From NCBI RefSeq assembly GCF_003382365.1, contig NZ_QTSU01000001.1:372001-436000 (forward strand): 64,000 nt of DNA. The letters run 5' to 3'. The notes under the pieces are model-generated. The model searched no databases and had not been told where the DNA came from. It saw only the letters and a list, made by a program, of their open reading frames with translations. Source of the stretch: Lysobacter silvisoli. GTDB taxonomy: Bacteria; Pseudomonadota; Gammaproteobacteria; Xanthomonadales; Xanthomonadaceae. The position numbers and the translations under genes were made by a program. Below are positions 1 to 8,512 of the stretch, one piece after another. Every line of letters begins with the position of its first letter. The first letter of the stretch is position 1.

Positions 1-167
1 GTATACGGAATCTTCGGCGGCCAGCGGCCGCGCGGCAAGCGCGGTCGCGGACCCTGCCGGCCATGATCGACGTTGCGCGAACGCAACATGACCGGCCGGT
101 CGCGCATCATCTCGCAAAAGACGTGCCGTGCAACACGTTTCAGCGCCGTTTCATGACGTTGCGGCGC
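1..167. other. window edge, no gene assigned
   Basis: No gene can be assigned. The forward frame starting at base 1 is open from the window edge to a TGA at 64-66 and could be the last 21 codons of a gene lying to the left, but the fragment is too short and too basic (Gly/Arg-rich) to identify. An open frame from 63 runs straight through the tRNA gene and is not credible as a protein. Confidence 0.3.
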
Positions 168-198
168 AAAAAAAAGCGGGCCCACGAGGGGCCCGCTT
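168..198 (-). terminator. Rho-independent terminator of tRNA-Ser(CGA)
   Basis: Read on the minus strand, a 10-bp GC-rich stem (arms 189-198 and 174-183) with a 5-base loop is followed directly by an eight-T tract (the A run at 168-175). It begins about 10 bases past the 3' end of the minus-strand tRNA-Ser gene, so it is the expected end of that transcript. Confidence 0.85.
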
Positions 199-207
199 TG
201 CAAAACT

Positions 208-298
<91 letters not shown>

Positions 299-396
299 GG
301 GTGCAGTGAGCCGACTATGATACGGGCCGCAGGCGCCGACCACAAGGCGGGGCTCCGGGCGGCTACACTGTGGTCCCCCTGAACGAAGCCGACCCC

Positions 397-807
397 ATGT
401 CCGAGATCCTGGTTCCGGTGTCCTTCGGCGAGCTGCTGGACAAGATCGCCATCCTGCAGATCAAGTCCGAGCGCATGTCCGACCCGGCCAAGCTGGCCAA
501 CGTGCGCAACGAGCTGTCGGCGCTGGAAAACACCTGGATGGCCCACCCGGCCGCCGGCCACGATATCGTCCGCCTGCGCGCCGAGCTCAAGGCCGTGAAC
601 GAGCGCCTGTGGGTGATCGAGGACGACATCCGAATCAAGGAAAAGGCCCAGGCCTTCGACGCCGAGTTCGTGCGCCTGGCCCGCAGCGTCTATTTCGAGA
701 ACGACGAGCGCGCCCGGATTAAGAAGGACATCAACCTGGCCCTGGGCTCGTCCTACGTCGAGGAAAAGTCCTACCAGGACTACAAGACCGGCGACTCGCC
801 GCTCTAA
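397..807 (+). CDS. DUF6165 family protein
   Basis: This 136-residue soluble protein begins MSEILVPVSFGELLDKIAI, the typical opening of the DUF6165 family. No signal peptide or membrane segment is seen; the rest is rich in charged helices (for example around the RLRAELKAVNERLW stretch), suggesting a helical bundle. The biochemical role of the family is not known to me. Members are often found near LPS or capsule glycosyltransferase genes, and here a GT9 heptosyltransferase and a Kdo kinase lie 2-3 kb downstream, which fits but does not prove an envelope role. The ATG at 397 is preferred over one at 370 because it matches the usual family start. Confidence 0.75.
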   Translation: MSEILVPVSFGELLDKIAILQIKSERMSDPAKLANVRNELSALENTWMAHPAAGHDIVRLRAELKAVNERLWVIEDDIRIKEKAQAFDAEFVRLARSVYFENDERARIKKDINLALGSSYVEEKSYQDYKTGDSPL

Positions 808-1187
808 GCCGGCCGTTGCGACGGCGCGGCCGCGAGCCGCGATCGCCGCCACCGCCTTTGCCCCGGCGAACGTCTTTCTACACAGCCTGCCCGCCCCCGG
901 TAGCGGCGCCAGCCGCCGTCGCGTGGCGGCCTACGGCCGCGGCCCCTGAGCCGGCGTCCGGCCAACCGGAGTGGCCGGGGCCGGCGACTGCCTGCCCATT
1001 TTTCGTCTTCGGCCCCGCCTAAGGTGGCCGCGCTCCGCACCGGCCCGCCCTGGGCGCGGTCGGAGCGGCACCGGCGTTCGCTCCGGCCCGGTCCGGTGCC
1101 GGGCGGGCGCCGCCAACGCGGGCGGATCGCGGCCAGGAGGCCGCAGCCCGTTCGACCAATGGATGGACGAACCCAAGGAGCAGCAAC
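808..1187. other. 380-bp gap without a supported gene
   Basis: Both strands show open frames here, but they are Arg/Ala/Pro-rich products of very high GC with no start-site support or recognisable family. Nothing clearly promoter-like or repeated was seen. It presumably holds the promoter of the secreted protein that starts at 1188; the only clear signal is its ribosome binding site AAGGAG at 1175-1180. Confidence 0.4.
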
Positions 1188-2195
1188 GTGAAAAAGGAAC
1201 ACGTGTTAGGGACGATCTGGATGGCGGTCCTGCTGGCGGTGTCGCCGCTGGCCATCGCCGAGGAATCCGAAGCCGAAACGCCCAAGGAGGAGCAGGAGCT
1301 CAAGCGCAATCAGTCGGAAACGCCCGAAGCGGTGAAGGCGCACCTGGCCTACGTCGAGGAGTTGGACCGGCGTTATCCGGACAGCTCCAAGGTGGACCCG
1401 GAGCGGTTCATGGCCGAGGAAGGCGAGAAGGCCGCGCTGATCTACTGCCGCGCCCTGGGCTTCGAAGGCCCCTGCGAACCGGACAAGGGCCAGTCGGCGT
1501 CCGCCCGCGCCGGGTTCGTGGCCCTGGATGTCGACCGCGCCGCGGCCAAGGTCGGCCGCTTCGGCTGGTTCGACTGGCTGTTCAATCTGTTCTACAGCGT
1601 CGGCGTGATCCCCGACAAGGCCTCGTGCCCGTCGCCGCACGTGCTGGTGCAGATGCACATGGACGACGAGGACCGGCGCAACGCCAACTCGCGTTGGGGC
1701 TGGATCGGCGCGACCGTGTCCAACAACAACACCACCTGGCGCTTCTGCCGCTTGAACTGGGACGCCTCGTTCGCGTTCAAGCCGCTGGCCAACTGGGGCA
1801 ACCAGTACGACTACGCGGTGCAGAACCTGGGCGTCTTCTGCCCGCCGGGTTCGCGCCGCGTGCTGCGCCGTCACGACAACGAGGACTGGGCCAACGCCAA
1901 CTGGTCCAGCGGCGGCGTGTATCCCAGCGTCAACCTGATCGGCAACTGGTGGACCTACACCTGCCAGTTCGACGGCGGCACGCCCACGCCGCTGATGTCG
2001 TCCTTCCCGACCCTGGGCTTCGGCTACGGCGTGTTCTCGCCGACCAACCTGCCGTGGCCGTACGCGCTGGCCAACGGCTACGTCTACCAGGACGATGAGG
2101 ACTTCCTCAACCTCAACTTCTGGGCGCTGAGCTGGCCGGACAACGTCATGGGCGGCAGCAACAACACCTGGCGCGGTTTGTCGCGGGTGAAGTAA
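1188..2195 (+). CDS. secreted protein with three internal Trp/Asn-rich repeats, function unknown
   Basis: I do not recognise this 335-residue protein. It starts at GTG 8 bases after AAGGAG and has a clear Sec signal peptide (residues 1-24, likely cut after AIA). A charged Glu/Lys-rich linker (25-80) precedes a segment with Trp/Phe clusters (124-135). The C-terminal 190 residues contain three related units beginning near 157, 229 and 301. Each carries D-(D/N)-E-D, then two residues, then N-x-N, a Gly/Ser/Trp-rich stretch and an Asn-Trp ending; the first two also share Cys residues around the unit (C147/C187, C218/C259). Six cysteines in the mature protein suggest disulfides and an extracytoplasmic location. 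A terminator follows, so it is monocistronic. A carbohydrate- or surface-binding role is only a guess from the Trp/Asn content. Confidence 0.8.
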   Translation: MKKEHVLGTIWMAVLLAVSPLAIAEESEAETPKEEQELKRNQSETPEAVKAHLAYVEELDRRYPDSSKVDPERFMAEEGEKAALIYCRALGFEGPCEPDKGQSASARAGFVALDVDRAAAKVGRFGWFDWLFNLFYSVGVIPDKASCPSPHVLVQMHMDDEDRRNANSRWGWIGATVSNNNTTWRFCRLNWDASFAFKPLANWGNQYDYAVQNLGVFCPPGSRRVLRRHDNEDWANANWSSGGVYPSVNLIGNWWTYTCQFDGGTPTPLMSSFPTLGFGYGVFSPTNLPWPYALANGYVYQDDEDFLNLNFWALSWPDNVMGGSNNTWRGLSRVK

Positions 2196-2213
2196 GCCGC
2201 GTACGAGGCAACC

Positions 2214-2247
2214 ACGGCGGCGTCCGCGAGGGCGCCGCCGTTCTTTC
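2214..2247 (+). terminator. Rho-independent terminator after the secreted repeat protein
   Basis: A perfect 9-bp stem ACGGCGGCG/CGCCGCCGT (2214-2222 with 2233-2241) is followed by TCTTTC, 18 bases past the stop codon of the gene ending at 2195. Confidence 0.75.
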
Positions 2248-2303
2248 ATAGCGGCCGGCGTGCGATGTCGAGTCCGACTATCGCAGTTGCATTACTCCAC
2301 ATC

Positions 2304-2406
2304 CCGTCATTCCGGCGAAAGCCGGAACCCATTTTGCTTTGAGTGCAGCACACCAGCCGAAGCGAAACAAAATCAACATGGGTTCCGGCTTTCGCCGGAA
2401 TGACGG
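2304..2406. repeat. GTCATTCC-type inverted repeat, copy 1
   Basis: Arms of 29 bases (2304-2332 and 2378-2406) are perfect inverted repeats starting CCGTCATTCCGGCGAAAGCC. Each arm also contains its own small palindrome CCGGC-gaaa-GCCGG. The roughly 45-base spacer differs from other copies. Similar elements lie at 8391, 48689 and 55636, and a degenerate one at 12391. The form is that of a REP/BIME-like non-coding repeat; it sits between convergent gene ends. Confidence 0.85.
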
Positions 2407-2441
2407 TGAGAGGAATGCTGGGCAGGATTCGGAGCCGGCGC

Positions 2442-3506
2442 TCAGGCCGAATCGCGGTCCGCGACGTAACGCTCGAACGCCGCGACCGCATCGTCCACCG
2501 TGACCAAATCCATCACGCCCTCGCGCTCGATCTTGGCGCCCCAGCGCAGCTCGGCGGCGGGCTTGCCCAGGTACTTGCGCGCGGCGTCGTCGTAGCGGTC
2601 CACGCAGTAGCGGCGGTCGGAATAGGGGCCGCTGCGGGCCGGGTTGCTGGCCGCGTGCAGGCCCAACACCTTGGTGCCCATGGCGTTGGCGATGTGCATG
2701 GGCCCGGAGTCCGGGGTGACCAGCAGCGCGGCACGCGCGAGCAGGGCCGGCAGCTGTTTCAGGGTGTCCTTGCCGACCAGGTCCAGCGCCGGCGCGCTCA
2801 TGGCCGCGAGGATGGCGTCGGTGGTGTCGCGTTCGAGCTGGCTGCGGCCGCCGCACAGCACCACCCGCCAGCCGCGCGCGGCGGCGTGATCGGCCAGGGC
2901 CGCGTAGCGCTCGGCGCGCCAGTTGCGCAGGGCGTGGCTGGAACAGGGCGAGATCAGCAGGGCGGGGTGGCCGTCTTCGGGCCATTGCGCGGCCGCCCAT
3001 TCGTAGGCCTCGGCCGGCACCGGCAGGTCCCAGCGCACCTGGGTCTGGCGCAGGCCCAGCGGCTCGCAGAAGCTGCCGATCGCATCGAGCACGTGGATGC
3101 CCGGGCGGTCGGGGATGCGCTCGTTGATGAAAAGGCCGTGCAGGTCCTTGGAGCGCGAGCGGTCGTAGCCGATGCGCCGGCGCGCCGGCACGAAGGCCGA
3201 CAGCAGGTTCGCGCGCGCGGCCACCTGCATCTGCAGCAGCGCGTCGTAGCGGCGCTCGCCGCCGAGCTCGCCGCGCAGCTGCGTGCGGACCGCGCGCATG
3301 CCGGCCCAGCCGGTTTTTTTGTCGTATTCGACGAAATGCACTCCGTCCAGGCCATCGAGCAGGCGCCGCTCGCCCTTGCCGATCACCCAGGTCAGCGCGG
3401 TCTGCGGCCAGGCCTCGCGCAGGGTACGCACCAGGGGGACCACATGGGTCGCGTCGCCCAGGGCGGACAGCCGCAGCAGGCAGATCGTACGGGGTGCGTT
3501 GTTCAC
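2442..3506 (-). CDS. glycosyltransferase family 9 (LPS heptosyltransferase-like)
   Basis: This 354-residue cytoplasmic or membrane-associated enzyme has the GT9 layout. The N-terminal Rossmann half carries LRLSALGDATHVVPL with Asp18 in the position of the catalytic base. The C-terminal half has the sugar-nucleotide donor site TPDSGPMHIANAMG (264-277). GT9 enzymes transfer heptose or related sugars from ADP- or nucleotide-sugars to the LPS inner core. It is divergent from, and 22 bp away from, the Kdo kinase gene, so the two probably share a promoter region and act on the same LPS inner core. Which core residue it adds cannot be read from sequence; WaaC-, WaaF- or WaaQ-like roles are all possible. 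Confidence 0.88.
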   Translation of the reverse strand: MNNAPRTICLLRLSALGDATHVVPLVRTLREAWPQTALTWVIGKGERRLLDGLDGVHFVEYDKKTGWAGMRAVRTQLRGELGGERRYDALLQMQVAARANLLSAFVPARRRIGYDRSRSKDLHGLFINERIPDRPGIHVLDAIGSFCEPLGLRQTQVRWDLPVPAEAYEWAAAQWPEDGHPALLISPCSSHALRNWRAERYAALADHAAARGWRVVLCGGRSQLERDTTDAILAAMSAPALDLVGKDTLKQLPALLARAALLVTPDSGPMHIANAMGTKVLGLHAASNPARSGPYSDRRYCVDRYDDAARKYLGKPAAELRWGAKIEREGVMDLVTVDDAVAAFERYVADRDSA

Positions 3507-3528
3507 GTGACTTGCTAGACTCCGGCGG

Positions 3529-4278
3529 ATGACGGGCTACGACGCCGCCGAAGGATTGACGCCGTTCCGCGACGACAGCGGCTACGGCGCGATTCTGTTC
3601 GACCGCACCCGGGTGCGGCAAGCGAGCCCGGAGTGGTTCTCGCCGGCGTTCTGGGGCGCCAACGCGCGCCCGGTGGACAGCGGCGGCCGCGGCGGCGCCT
3701 GGTTCGTCGACGCGCCCTTCGGCCCGACCGTGCTGCGCCGCTACCTGCGCGGCGGCCTGGTCGCTCGTTTCAACCGCGACCGCTACTGGTGGCGCGGCGC
3801 CAACCTGACCCGCAGCTTCGCCGAGTTCCGCCTGACCCGCGCGGTGGCGGAAAAGGGCCTGGCGGTGCCGCGGCCGGTGGCCGCCTACTACCGCCGCGAC
3901 GGCTTCCACTACTACGCCGCGATCCTGCTGGACCGGCTCACCGACGTGCGCTCGCTGGCCGACCGCGCCGCGGTGGCCGGCGACGGCGCGCCCTGGGAAG
4001 AGGCCGGCCGCCTGATCGCGCGCTGCCACCGCATCGGTCTGGACCACGCGGACCTCAACGCGCACAACCTGCTGTTCGACCCGACCGGGCGTGGCTGGGT
4101 CATCGACCTGGACCGCGGCCACTTGCACATTCCCGCCACCGGCTGGCGCGAGCGCAACCTGGCCCGGCTCAAGCGCTCGCTGCTGAAGCTGCGCGGCGCG
4201 CGCTCGGTGGAGGAGGTCGAACGCGACTACGGCCGCCTGCGCGCGGCCTACGACCGCGCCTGGAACAAAGGAACCTGA
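3529..4278 (+). CDS. kdkA: 3-deoxy-D-manno-octulosonic acid (Kdo) kinase
   Basis: This 249-residue protein belongs to the KdkA/WaaP small-kinase family, which uses ATP to phosphorylate O4 of the Kdo residue in single-Kdo LPS inner cores. The kinase signature is visible: catalytic loop HADLNAHN (173-180, catalytic Asp175) and a metal-binding VIDLDR (Asp193/Asp195). The N-terminal part, with YGAILFD and the RGG-containing stretch, matches the shortened glycine loop of the family, and the length is typical. It is divergent from a GT9 transferase, and its stop codon overlaps the start of the following hydrolase (TGATG at 4276-4280), indicating translational coupling. Confidence 0.88.
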   Translation: MTGYDAAEGLTPFRDDSGYGAILFDRTRVRQASPEWFSPAFWGANARPVDSGGRGGAWFVDAPFGPTVLRRYLRGGLVARFNRDRYWWRGANLTRSFAEFRLTRAVAEKGLAVPRPVAAYYRRDGFHYYAAILLDRLTDVRSLADRAAVAGDGAPWEEAGRLIARCHRIGLDHADLNAHNLLFDPTGRGWVIDLDRGHLHIPATGWRERNLARLKRSLLKLRGARSVEEVERDYGRLRAAYDRAWNKGT

Positions 4279-5036
4279 TGAGCTGGCATCTGCGCCTGCA
4301 CGGCGTCGGCAATGCGTCGGCGGTCGAGCTGGGCTCGGCCATGGCCACCCTGGAGCGCGACGGCGCGCCCTGGCTGACCATCGACTGCGGCGGCGAGGGC
4401 CTGACCGCCTACCTGGCGCATTACGGCCAGCCGCCGGACGCGCTCTACATCACCCATACCCACCTGGACCACGTGGCCGGTTTCGAGCGGCTGTTCGTGT
4501 CCGGCTACTTCGACCCCGAGCGCCGCGGCCGGATCAAGCTGTACGTGCCCGCGCCGGTGGTGCCGCTGCTGCACCAGCGCGTGGGCGACTACCCCAACGT
4601 GCTGGCCGAGGGCGGGGTGAATTTCTGGGACGCGTTCCAGGTGATCCCGGTCGGCGCCGCGTTCTGGCACCGCGGCGTGCGCCTGGAGAGCTTCGCCACC
4701 CGCCACCACTGGCCCGACACCGCCTTCGGCCTGCGCCTGCGCGGCAGCGTGGTCTGGACCGGCGACACCCGGCCGATCCCCGAAGCTTTAGCGCGCTACG
4801 CCGACGCCGGCGAGCTCATCGCCCACGACTGCGCGCTGCACGGCAACCCCTCGCACAGCGGCATCGAGGACCTGGAGCGCGAATATCCGCGCGAGCTGCT
4901 GGCGCGCTGCCTGCTCTACCACTACGCCAGCGCGGCCGAGGGCGACACCCTGGCGGCGCGGGGGTATCGTGTAGGACGGCCGGGCGAACGCATCGCCCTG
5001 GCCGAGCCCACCGCCGAACAGGTGCCGCCGTCGTGA
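4278..5036 (+). CDS. metallo-beta-lactamase-fold hydrolase
   Basis: This 252-residue protein has the HxHxDH zinc motif HTHLDH at residues 60-65. Later metal-ligand positions are the RHHWPD histidines, an Asp in GDTRPIPE, and HDCAL near residue 190. It resembles the RNase Z/beta-CASP-less branch of the fold, but without a specificity insert I can name, so the substrate is unknown. The start ATG overlaps the kdkA stop, and its own stop overlaps the GTG start of moaA by four bases (5033-5036). The three genes kdkA, this hydrolase and moaA therefore look co-translated even though their pathways differ. Domain assignment is firm; function is open. Confidence 0.8.
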   Translation: MSWHLRLHGVGNASAVELGSAMATLERDGAPWLTIDCGGEGLTAYLAHYGQPPDALYITHTHLDHVAGFERLFVSGYFDPERRGRIKLYVPAPVVPLLHQRVGDYPNVLAEGGVNFWDAFQVIPVGAAFWHRGVRLESFATRHHWPDTAFGLRLRGSVVWTGDTRPIPEALARYADAGELIAHDCALHGNPSHSGIEDLEREYPRELLARCLLYHYASAAEGDTLAARGYRVGRPGERIALAEPTAEQVPPS

Positions 5037-6058
5037 GCGCGTTGCCCGAACCGTCGCCGCTGCCGCTGGACGTCCTGGGACGGCCTTTGCGCGATCTGCG
5101 GCTGTCGGTGATCGAGGCCTGCAATTTCCGCTGCCCCTACTGCATGCCGGCCGACCGCGTGCCGGACGACTACGGCCTGGACGCGGCCTCGCGGCTGAGC
5201 TTCGACGAGATCGAAACCCTGGTGCGCGGCTTCGTCCGCGTGGGCGTGCGCAAGCTGCGCCTGACCGGCGGCGAACCGCTGCTGCGCAAGCGCCTGCCCG
5301 AACTGATCGCGCGCCTGTCCGCCATCGGCGGCCTGGACGACCTGGCCCTGACCACCAACGGCGCGCTGCTGGCGCGGCAGGCGCGCGCGCTGCGCGAGGC
5401 CGGGCTGCGCCGTCTCACCATCAGCCTGGACGCGCTCGATCCGGCGCTGTTCCGGCGTCTGTCCGGCGGCCGCGGCGAGATCGCCGACGTGCTCGCCGGC
5501 ATCGATGCCGCCCAGGCGGCCGGTTTCGATTCGATCAAGCTCAACTGCGTGATCCAGCGCGGCGTCAACGAGGACCAGGCGCTGCCGCTGGCCGAACGCT
5601 TCCGCGGCAGCGGCCACGTGTTGCGCTACATCGAATACATGGACGTGGGCACCTGCAACGGCTGGGACGCCGCGCGCGTGGTGCCTTCGGCGCAGTTGCG
5701 CGACCAACTGCAGCAGCGCTGGCCGCTGCGCGCGCTGGACGCGCACTACCGCGGCGAGGTGGCCACGCGCTACGCCTATGCCGACGGCGCTGGCGAGGTC
5801 GGTTTCGTGTCCTCGATCAGCGCGCCGTTCTGCGGCGACTGCCACCGCTCGCGCGTGTCCGCCGACGGCCGCCTGTACACCTGTTTGTTCGCCGCCGACG
5901 GCACCGACCTGCGCCCGGCGCTGGCCCAGGGCGAGTCGGCCCTGGCCGAACGCGTGGCCGCGCTGTGGTCGCGCCGCGCCGACCGCTACAGCGAACTGCG
6001 CGCCGCCGACGCGCCGCGGCCCCAGCGGCATGTGGAAATGTTCCTGGTCGGCGGATGA
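5033..6058 (+). CDS. moaA: GTP 3',8-cyclase MoaA
   Basis: This 341-residue radical SAM enzyme catalyses the first step of molybdenum cofactor synthesis, converting GTP to 3',8-cyclo-GTP. The N-terminal cluster binding the SAM-activating 4Fe-4S is C30-x3-C34-x2-C37 (EACNFRCPYCMP), followed by LTGGEPL. The second, GTP-binding cluster is C267, C270 and C284 (CGDC...YTC). The protein ends in Gly-Gly, the conserved C-terminal tail needed for catalysis. The start is GTG overlapping the hydrolase stop. The moaC, moaD and moaE genes follow. moaB/mog and moeA are not in this window. Confidence 0.96.
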   Translation: MSALPEPSPLPLDVLGRPLRDLRLSVIEACNFRCPYCMPADRVPDDYGLDAASRLSFDEIETLVRGFVRVGVRKLRLTGGEPLLRKRLPELIARLSAIGGLDDLALTTNGALLARQARALREAGLRRLTISLDALDPALFRRLSGGRGEIADVLAGIDAAQAAGFDSIKLNCVIQRGVNEDQALPLAERFRGSGHVLRYIEYMDVGTCNGWDAARVVPSAQLRDQLQQRWPLRALDAHYRGEVATRYAYADGAGEVGFVSSISAPFCGDCHRSRVSADGRLYTCLFAADGTDLRPALAQGESALAERVAALWSRRADRYSELRAADAPRPQRHVEMFLVGG

Positions 6059-6108
6059 GCGCGGTCGCGGCGACCTGCTTATCATGGGTCGCAGCCTGAC
6101 GGAGTCCG

Positions 6109-6645
6109 ATGTTGAGCACACGATCTACCCCCGTCGCGAAAGCGCGCTCGCCCAAGGCGCACGCCGCACTGACCCATATCGACGCCGCCGGCCGCCCGGC
6201 CATGGTCGACGTATCGGCCAAGGCCGCGACCGCGCGCGAGGCCACGGCGCAGTGCCGGGTGAAGTTTCCGGCCGCGGTGGCCGCGCAACTGCGCGCCAGC
6301 GGGCTGCGCAGCGCCAAAGGCGGCATCGTCGATACGGCCATCGTCGCCGGCACCCAGGCGGTCAAGCGCACCGCCGAGCTGATTCCGTTCTGCCATCCGC
6401 TGCCGATCGACGGCTGCCGCCTGGTCATCGACTGGCACGACCAGACGTCGCTGCGCATCGATTGCACGGTGCGCACGGTGCACCGCACCGGCGTGGAGAT
6501 GGAGGCGCTGACCGGCGCCACGGTCGCGGCGCTGACCGTGTACGACATGTGCAAGGCGCTGTCGCACCGCATCGTGCTGGGGCCGGCGCGCTTGTTGGCG
6601 AAATCCGGCGGCAAGCGCGATTTCCGCGCGGGGCAGGGCGCATGA
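6109..6645 (+). CDS. moaC: cyclic pyranopterin monophosphate synthase MoaC
   Basis: MoaC (178 residues) rearranges 3',8-cyclo-GTP to cyclic pyranopterin monophosphate. The family core begins at about residue 21 ([16 protein letters not shown]) and contains [15 protein letters not shown], the best-conserved active-site segment, followed by [15 protein letters not shown] with the conserved catalytic region. The N-terminal 20 residues are a basic extension. An ATG preceded by CGGAG (about 6100-6104) sets the start. A possible -10 element (TATCAT around 6081) lies in the 50-bp gap after moaA, so an internal promoter is possible. The stop overlaps the moaD start (ATGA). Confidence 0.95.
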   Translation: MLSTRSTPVAKARSPKAHAALTHIDAAGRPAMVDVSAKAATAREATAQCRVKFPAAVAAQLRASGLRSAKGGIVDTAIVAGTQAVKRTAELIPFCHPLPIDGCRLVIDWHDQTSLRIDCTVRTVHRTGVEMEALTGATVAALTVYDMCKALSHRIVLGPARLLAKSGGKRDFRAGQGA

Positions 6646-6884
6646 GCCGGATCACCGTGCTGTATTTCGCCAGCCTGCGCGACGCCGCGGGCCGCGCCGA
6701 CGAGGTCTTGGACACCGATGCGGCCGACCTGCGCGCGCTGTACGAGGCACTGCGCTTGCGCTACGGCTTCGCCCTGCCGACCGAGCGCCTGCGCGTGGCC
6801 ATGGACGGCGCGTTCGCGCGCTGGGACGAAGCGCCGCGCGAGGGCAGCGAGGTCGCGTTCATTCCGCCGGTGTCGGGAGGCTGA
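6642..6884 (+). CDS. moaD: molybdopterin synthase small subunit MoaD
   Basis: MoaD (80 residues) is the ubiquitin-fold sulfur carrier of molybdopterin synthase. It opens with [14 protein letters not shown] and ends in Gly-Gly, the tail that becomes a thiocarboxylate and inserts into the MoaE active site. Length is typical. The start codon overlaps the moaC stop, and moaE begins 4 bases after its stop, giving near-stoichiometric coupled expression of the two subunits. Confidence 0.93.
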   Translation: MSRITVLYFASLRDAAGRADEVLDTDAADLRALYEALRLRYGFALPTERLRVAMDGAFARWDEAPREGSEVAFIPPVSGG

Positions 6885-6888
6885 GACG

Positions 6889-7314
6889 ATGCGCTTCCGC
6901 CTGTCCGAAACGCCGTTCGACCCCGCCGCCACGCGCGAGTGGCTGATGCGCGACGAGGCCGGCGCCTACGCCAGCTTCGAAGGCTGGGTGCGCGACCACC
7001 ACGCCGGCCGTGCCGTGATCGGCCTGCAATACGAGGCCTACGCCGCGCTGGCCGAGCGCGAGGGCGAGGCGGTCATGGCCGAGGCCCTGGAGCGGTTCGC
7101 GATCGTCGAGGCGCGCTGCGTGCATCGCGTGGGCGAACTCGGCGTGGGCGAACTGGCGGTGTGGGTGGGCGTGAGCGCCGCGCACCGCGACGCCGCCTTT
7201 GCCGCCTGCCGCTACATCATCGACGAGACCAAGGCGCGGGTGCCTATCTGGAAGCACGAGCGCTATGCCGAAGGCGACGCCGGCTGGCTGCACCCGGAGC
7301 CATCGCCGGGCTAA
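6889..7314 (+). CDS. moaE: molybdopterin synthase catalytic subunit MoaE
   Basis: MoaE (141 residues) adds two sulfurs from MoaD to cyclic pyranopterin monophosphate, producing molybdopterin. Family features visible are GAYASFEGWVRDHHAGR near the N-terminus, LQYEAYAALAEREGE in the middle, and the active-site stretch ETKARVPIWKHERY with the conserved lysines. The preferred start is ATG at 6889, preceded by GGGAGG (about 6875-6880). It closes the moaACDE cluster; the next gene has its own spacing of 44 bp. Confidence 0.95.
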   Translation: MRFRLSETPFDPAATREWLMRDEAGAYASFEGWVRDHHAGRAVIGLQYEAYAALAEREGEAVMAEALERFAIVEARCVHRVGELGVGELAVWVGVSAAHRDAAFAACRYIIDETKARVPIWKHERYAEGDAGWLHPEPSPG

Positions 7315-7358
7315 AGACTGCGCAGGCATCCGCCCATTCCACAGGTATAACGGAGACC

Positions 7359-8363
7359 ATGATGCGACTTCGAACGCTGGCGCTGTCCCTGTCCCTGATC
7401 GCCGCGACCGCACCCGCTGCTGCGGCCGAATTGCTGGTGGGCAACAAGTCCGCCGACACCGTCTGGCGGCTGTCGCTGGACGACGGCCGCAAGCTGGGCG
7501 AATTCGCCAGCGGCCAGGCGCCGCACGAGATCGTGGTCGCGCCCGACGGCGCCGGCGCTCTGGTCGCCAACTACGGCGGTCCCCAGCCGGGCAACAGCCT
7601 GAGCGTGCTGGACCTGGGCACCGGCACGGCGCGCACGCTGGACCTGGGTCGCCACGGCCGCCCGCACGGCCTGCGCTACCTGCCCGGCGGCCGCGAGGCC
7701 GTGGTCACCACCGAGGAATCGGGCCACCTGCTGCGCGTGGACGTGGCCAGCGGCAAGACCCTGGCGGAAATTCCGATGGGCGAGGGGCGCGGCCACATGG
7801 TGGCGGTCTCCGCCGACGGCCGCAGCGCCTATGTCACCAAGATCGACCGCGGCACGGTCAGCCGCGTGGACCTGGTCGCCGGCGCCAAGACCGCCGAAGT
7901 CGCCGCCGGCGACGGCGCCGAGGGGGTGGCGGTGCGGCCGGGCAGCAACGAGGTCTGGGTCAGCAACCGCGCCGCCGACACCGTGACCGTGCACGACGGC
8001 GACAGCCTGAAGGTGCAGGCCACGCTGTCCAGCCCCGGCTTCCCGATCCGCGTGGTCTTCGACGCCGACGGCCGCCACGCCCTGGTCAGCAACGCCCGCG
8101 CAGGCACCTTGTCGGTGTTCGACGCGCGCAAGCGCAAACCCGTGGCGACGGTGGCGCTGGCGCGCGAGGGCGTGGAGTACCGCGACACCCTGCTGGGCCG
8201 CGCGGCGCTGCCGATCGGCGTGATCGCCGACCCCAAACGCGCGCGTGTTTATGTGGCCATCAGCGGCGGCGACGAGATCGTGGTGATCGACAGCAAACGC
8301 TGGAAGCCGATCGCCCAATGGCGCACCGGCCGCGAACCCGACGCCCTGGCGATCGCGCCTTAA
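7359..8363 (+). CDS. secreted YVTN-type beta-propeller protein
   Basis: This 334-residue protein has a signal peptide (1-23, AAA cleavage region) followed by a seven-bladed propeller built of about 40-residue repeats. Repeating phrases such as SADTVWRLSLDDG, PHEIVVAPDG, SADGRSAYVTK, RAADTVTVHDG and DADGRHALVSN are typical of the YVTN (40-fold) family. No catalytic motif is apparent, so it is probably a periplasmic or surface ligand-binding scaffold. The start was set at the first of two adjacent ATGs (7359, 7362) after CGGAGA. It follows moaE by 44 bp but its different cell location argues against a shared job. Confidence 0.82.
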   Translation: MMRLRTLALSLSLIAATAPAAAAELLVGNKSADTVWRLSLDDGRKLGEFASGQAPHEIVVAPDGAGALVANYGGPQPGNSLSVLDLGTGTARTLDLGRHGRPHGLRYLPGGREAVVTTEESGHLLRVDVASGKTLAEIPMGEGRGHMVAVSADGRSAYVTKIDRGTVSRVDLVAGAKTAEVAAGDGAEGVAVRPGSNEVWVSNRAADTVTVHDGDSLKVQATLSSPGFPIRVVFDADGRHALVSNARAGTLSVFDARKRKPVATVALAREGVEYRDTLLGRAALPIGVIADPKRARVYVAISGGDEIVVIDSKRWKPIAQWRTGREPDALAIAP

Positions 8364-8390
8364 CGCCTCGCGGTTTCCAGCACCCCCTGG

Positions 8391-8492
8391 CGTCATTCCG
8401 TCGCAAGCCGGAACCGATTTGGACGTTCGCTCTCATCGCGAGAACAACGCAGAGAGAATCGAAATGGGTTCCGGCTTACGCCGGAATGACGG
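8391..8492. repeat. GTCATTCC-type inverted repeat, copy 2
   Basis: Imperfect inverted arms of about 30 bases (8391-8420 and 8461-8491) start CGTCATTCCGTCGCAAGCC and end with its partner GGCTTACGCCGGAATGACG. It belongs to the same family as the copies at 2304, 48689 and 55636. It lies 27 bases past the propeller gene stop. Confidence 0.8.
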
Positions 8493-8512
8493 TGAAGGGG
8501 AATGCCTCTGTT

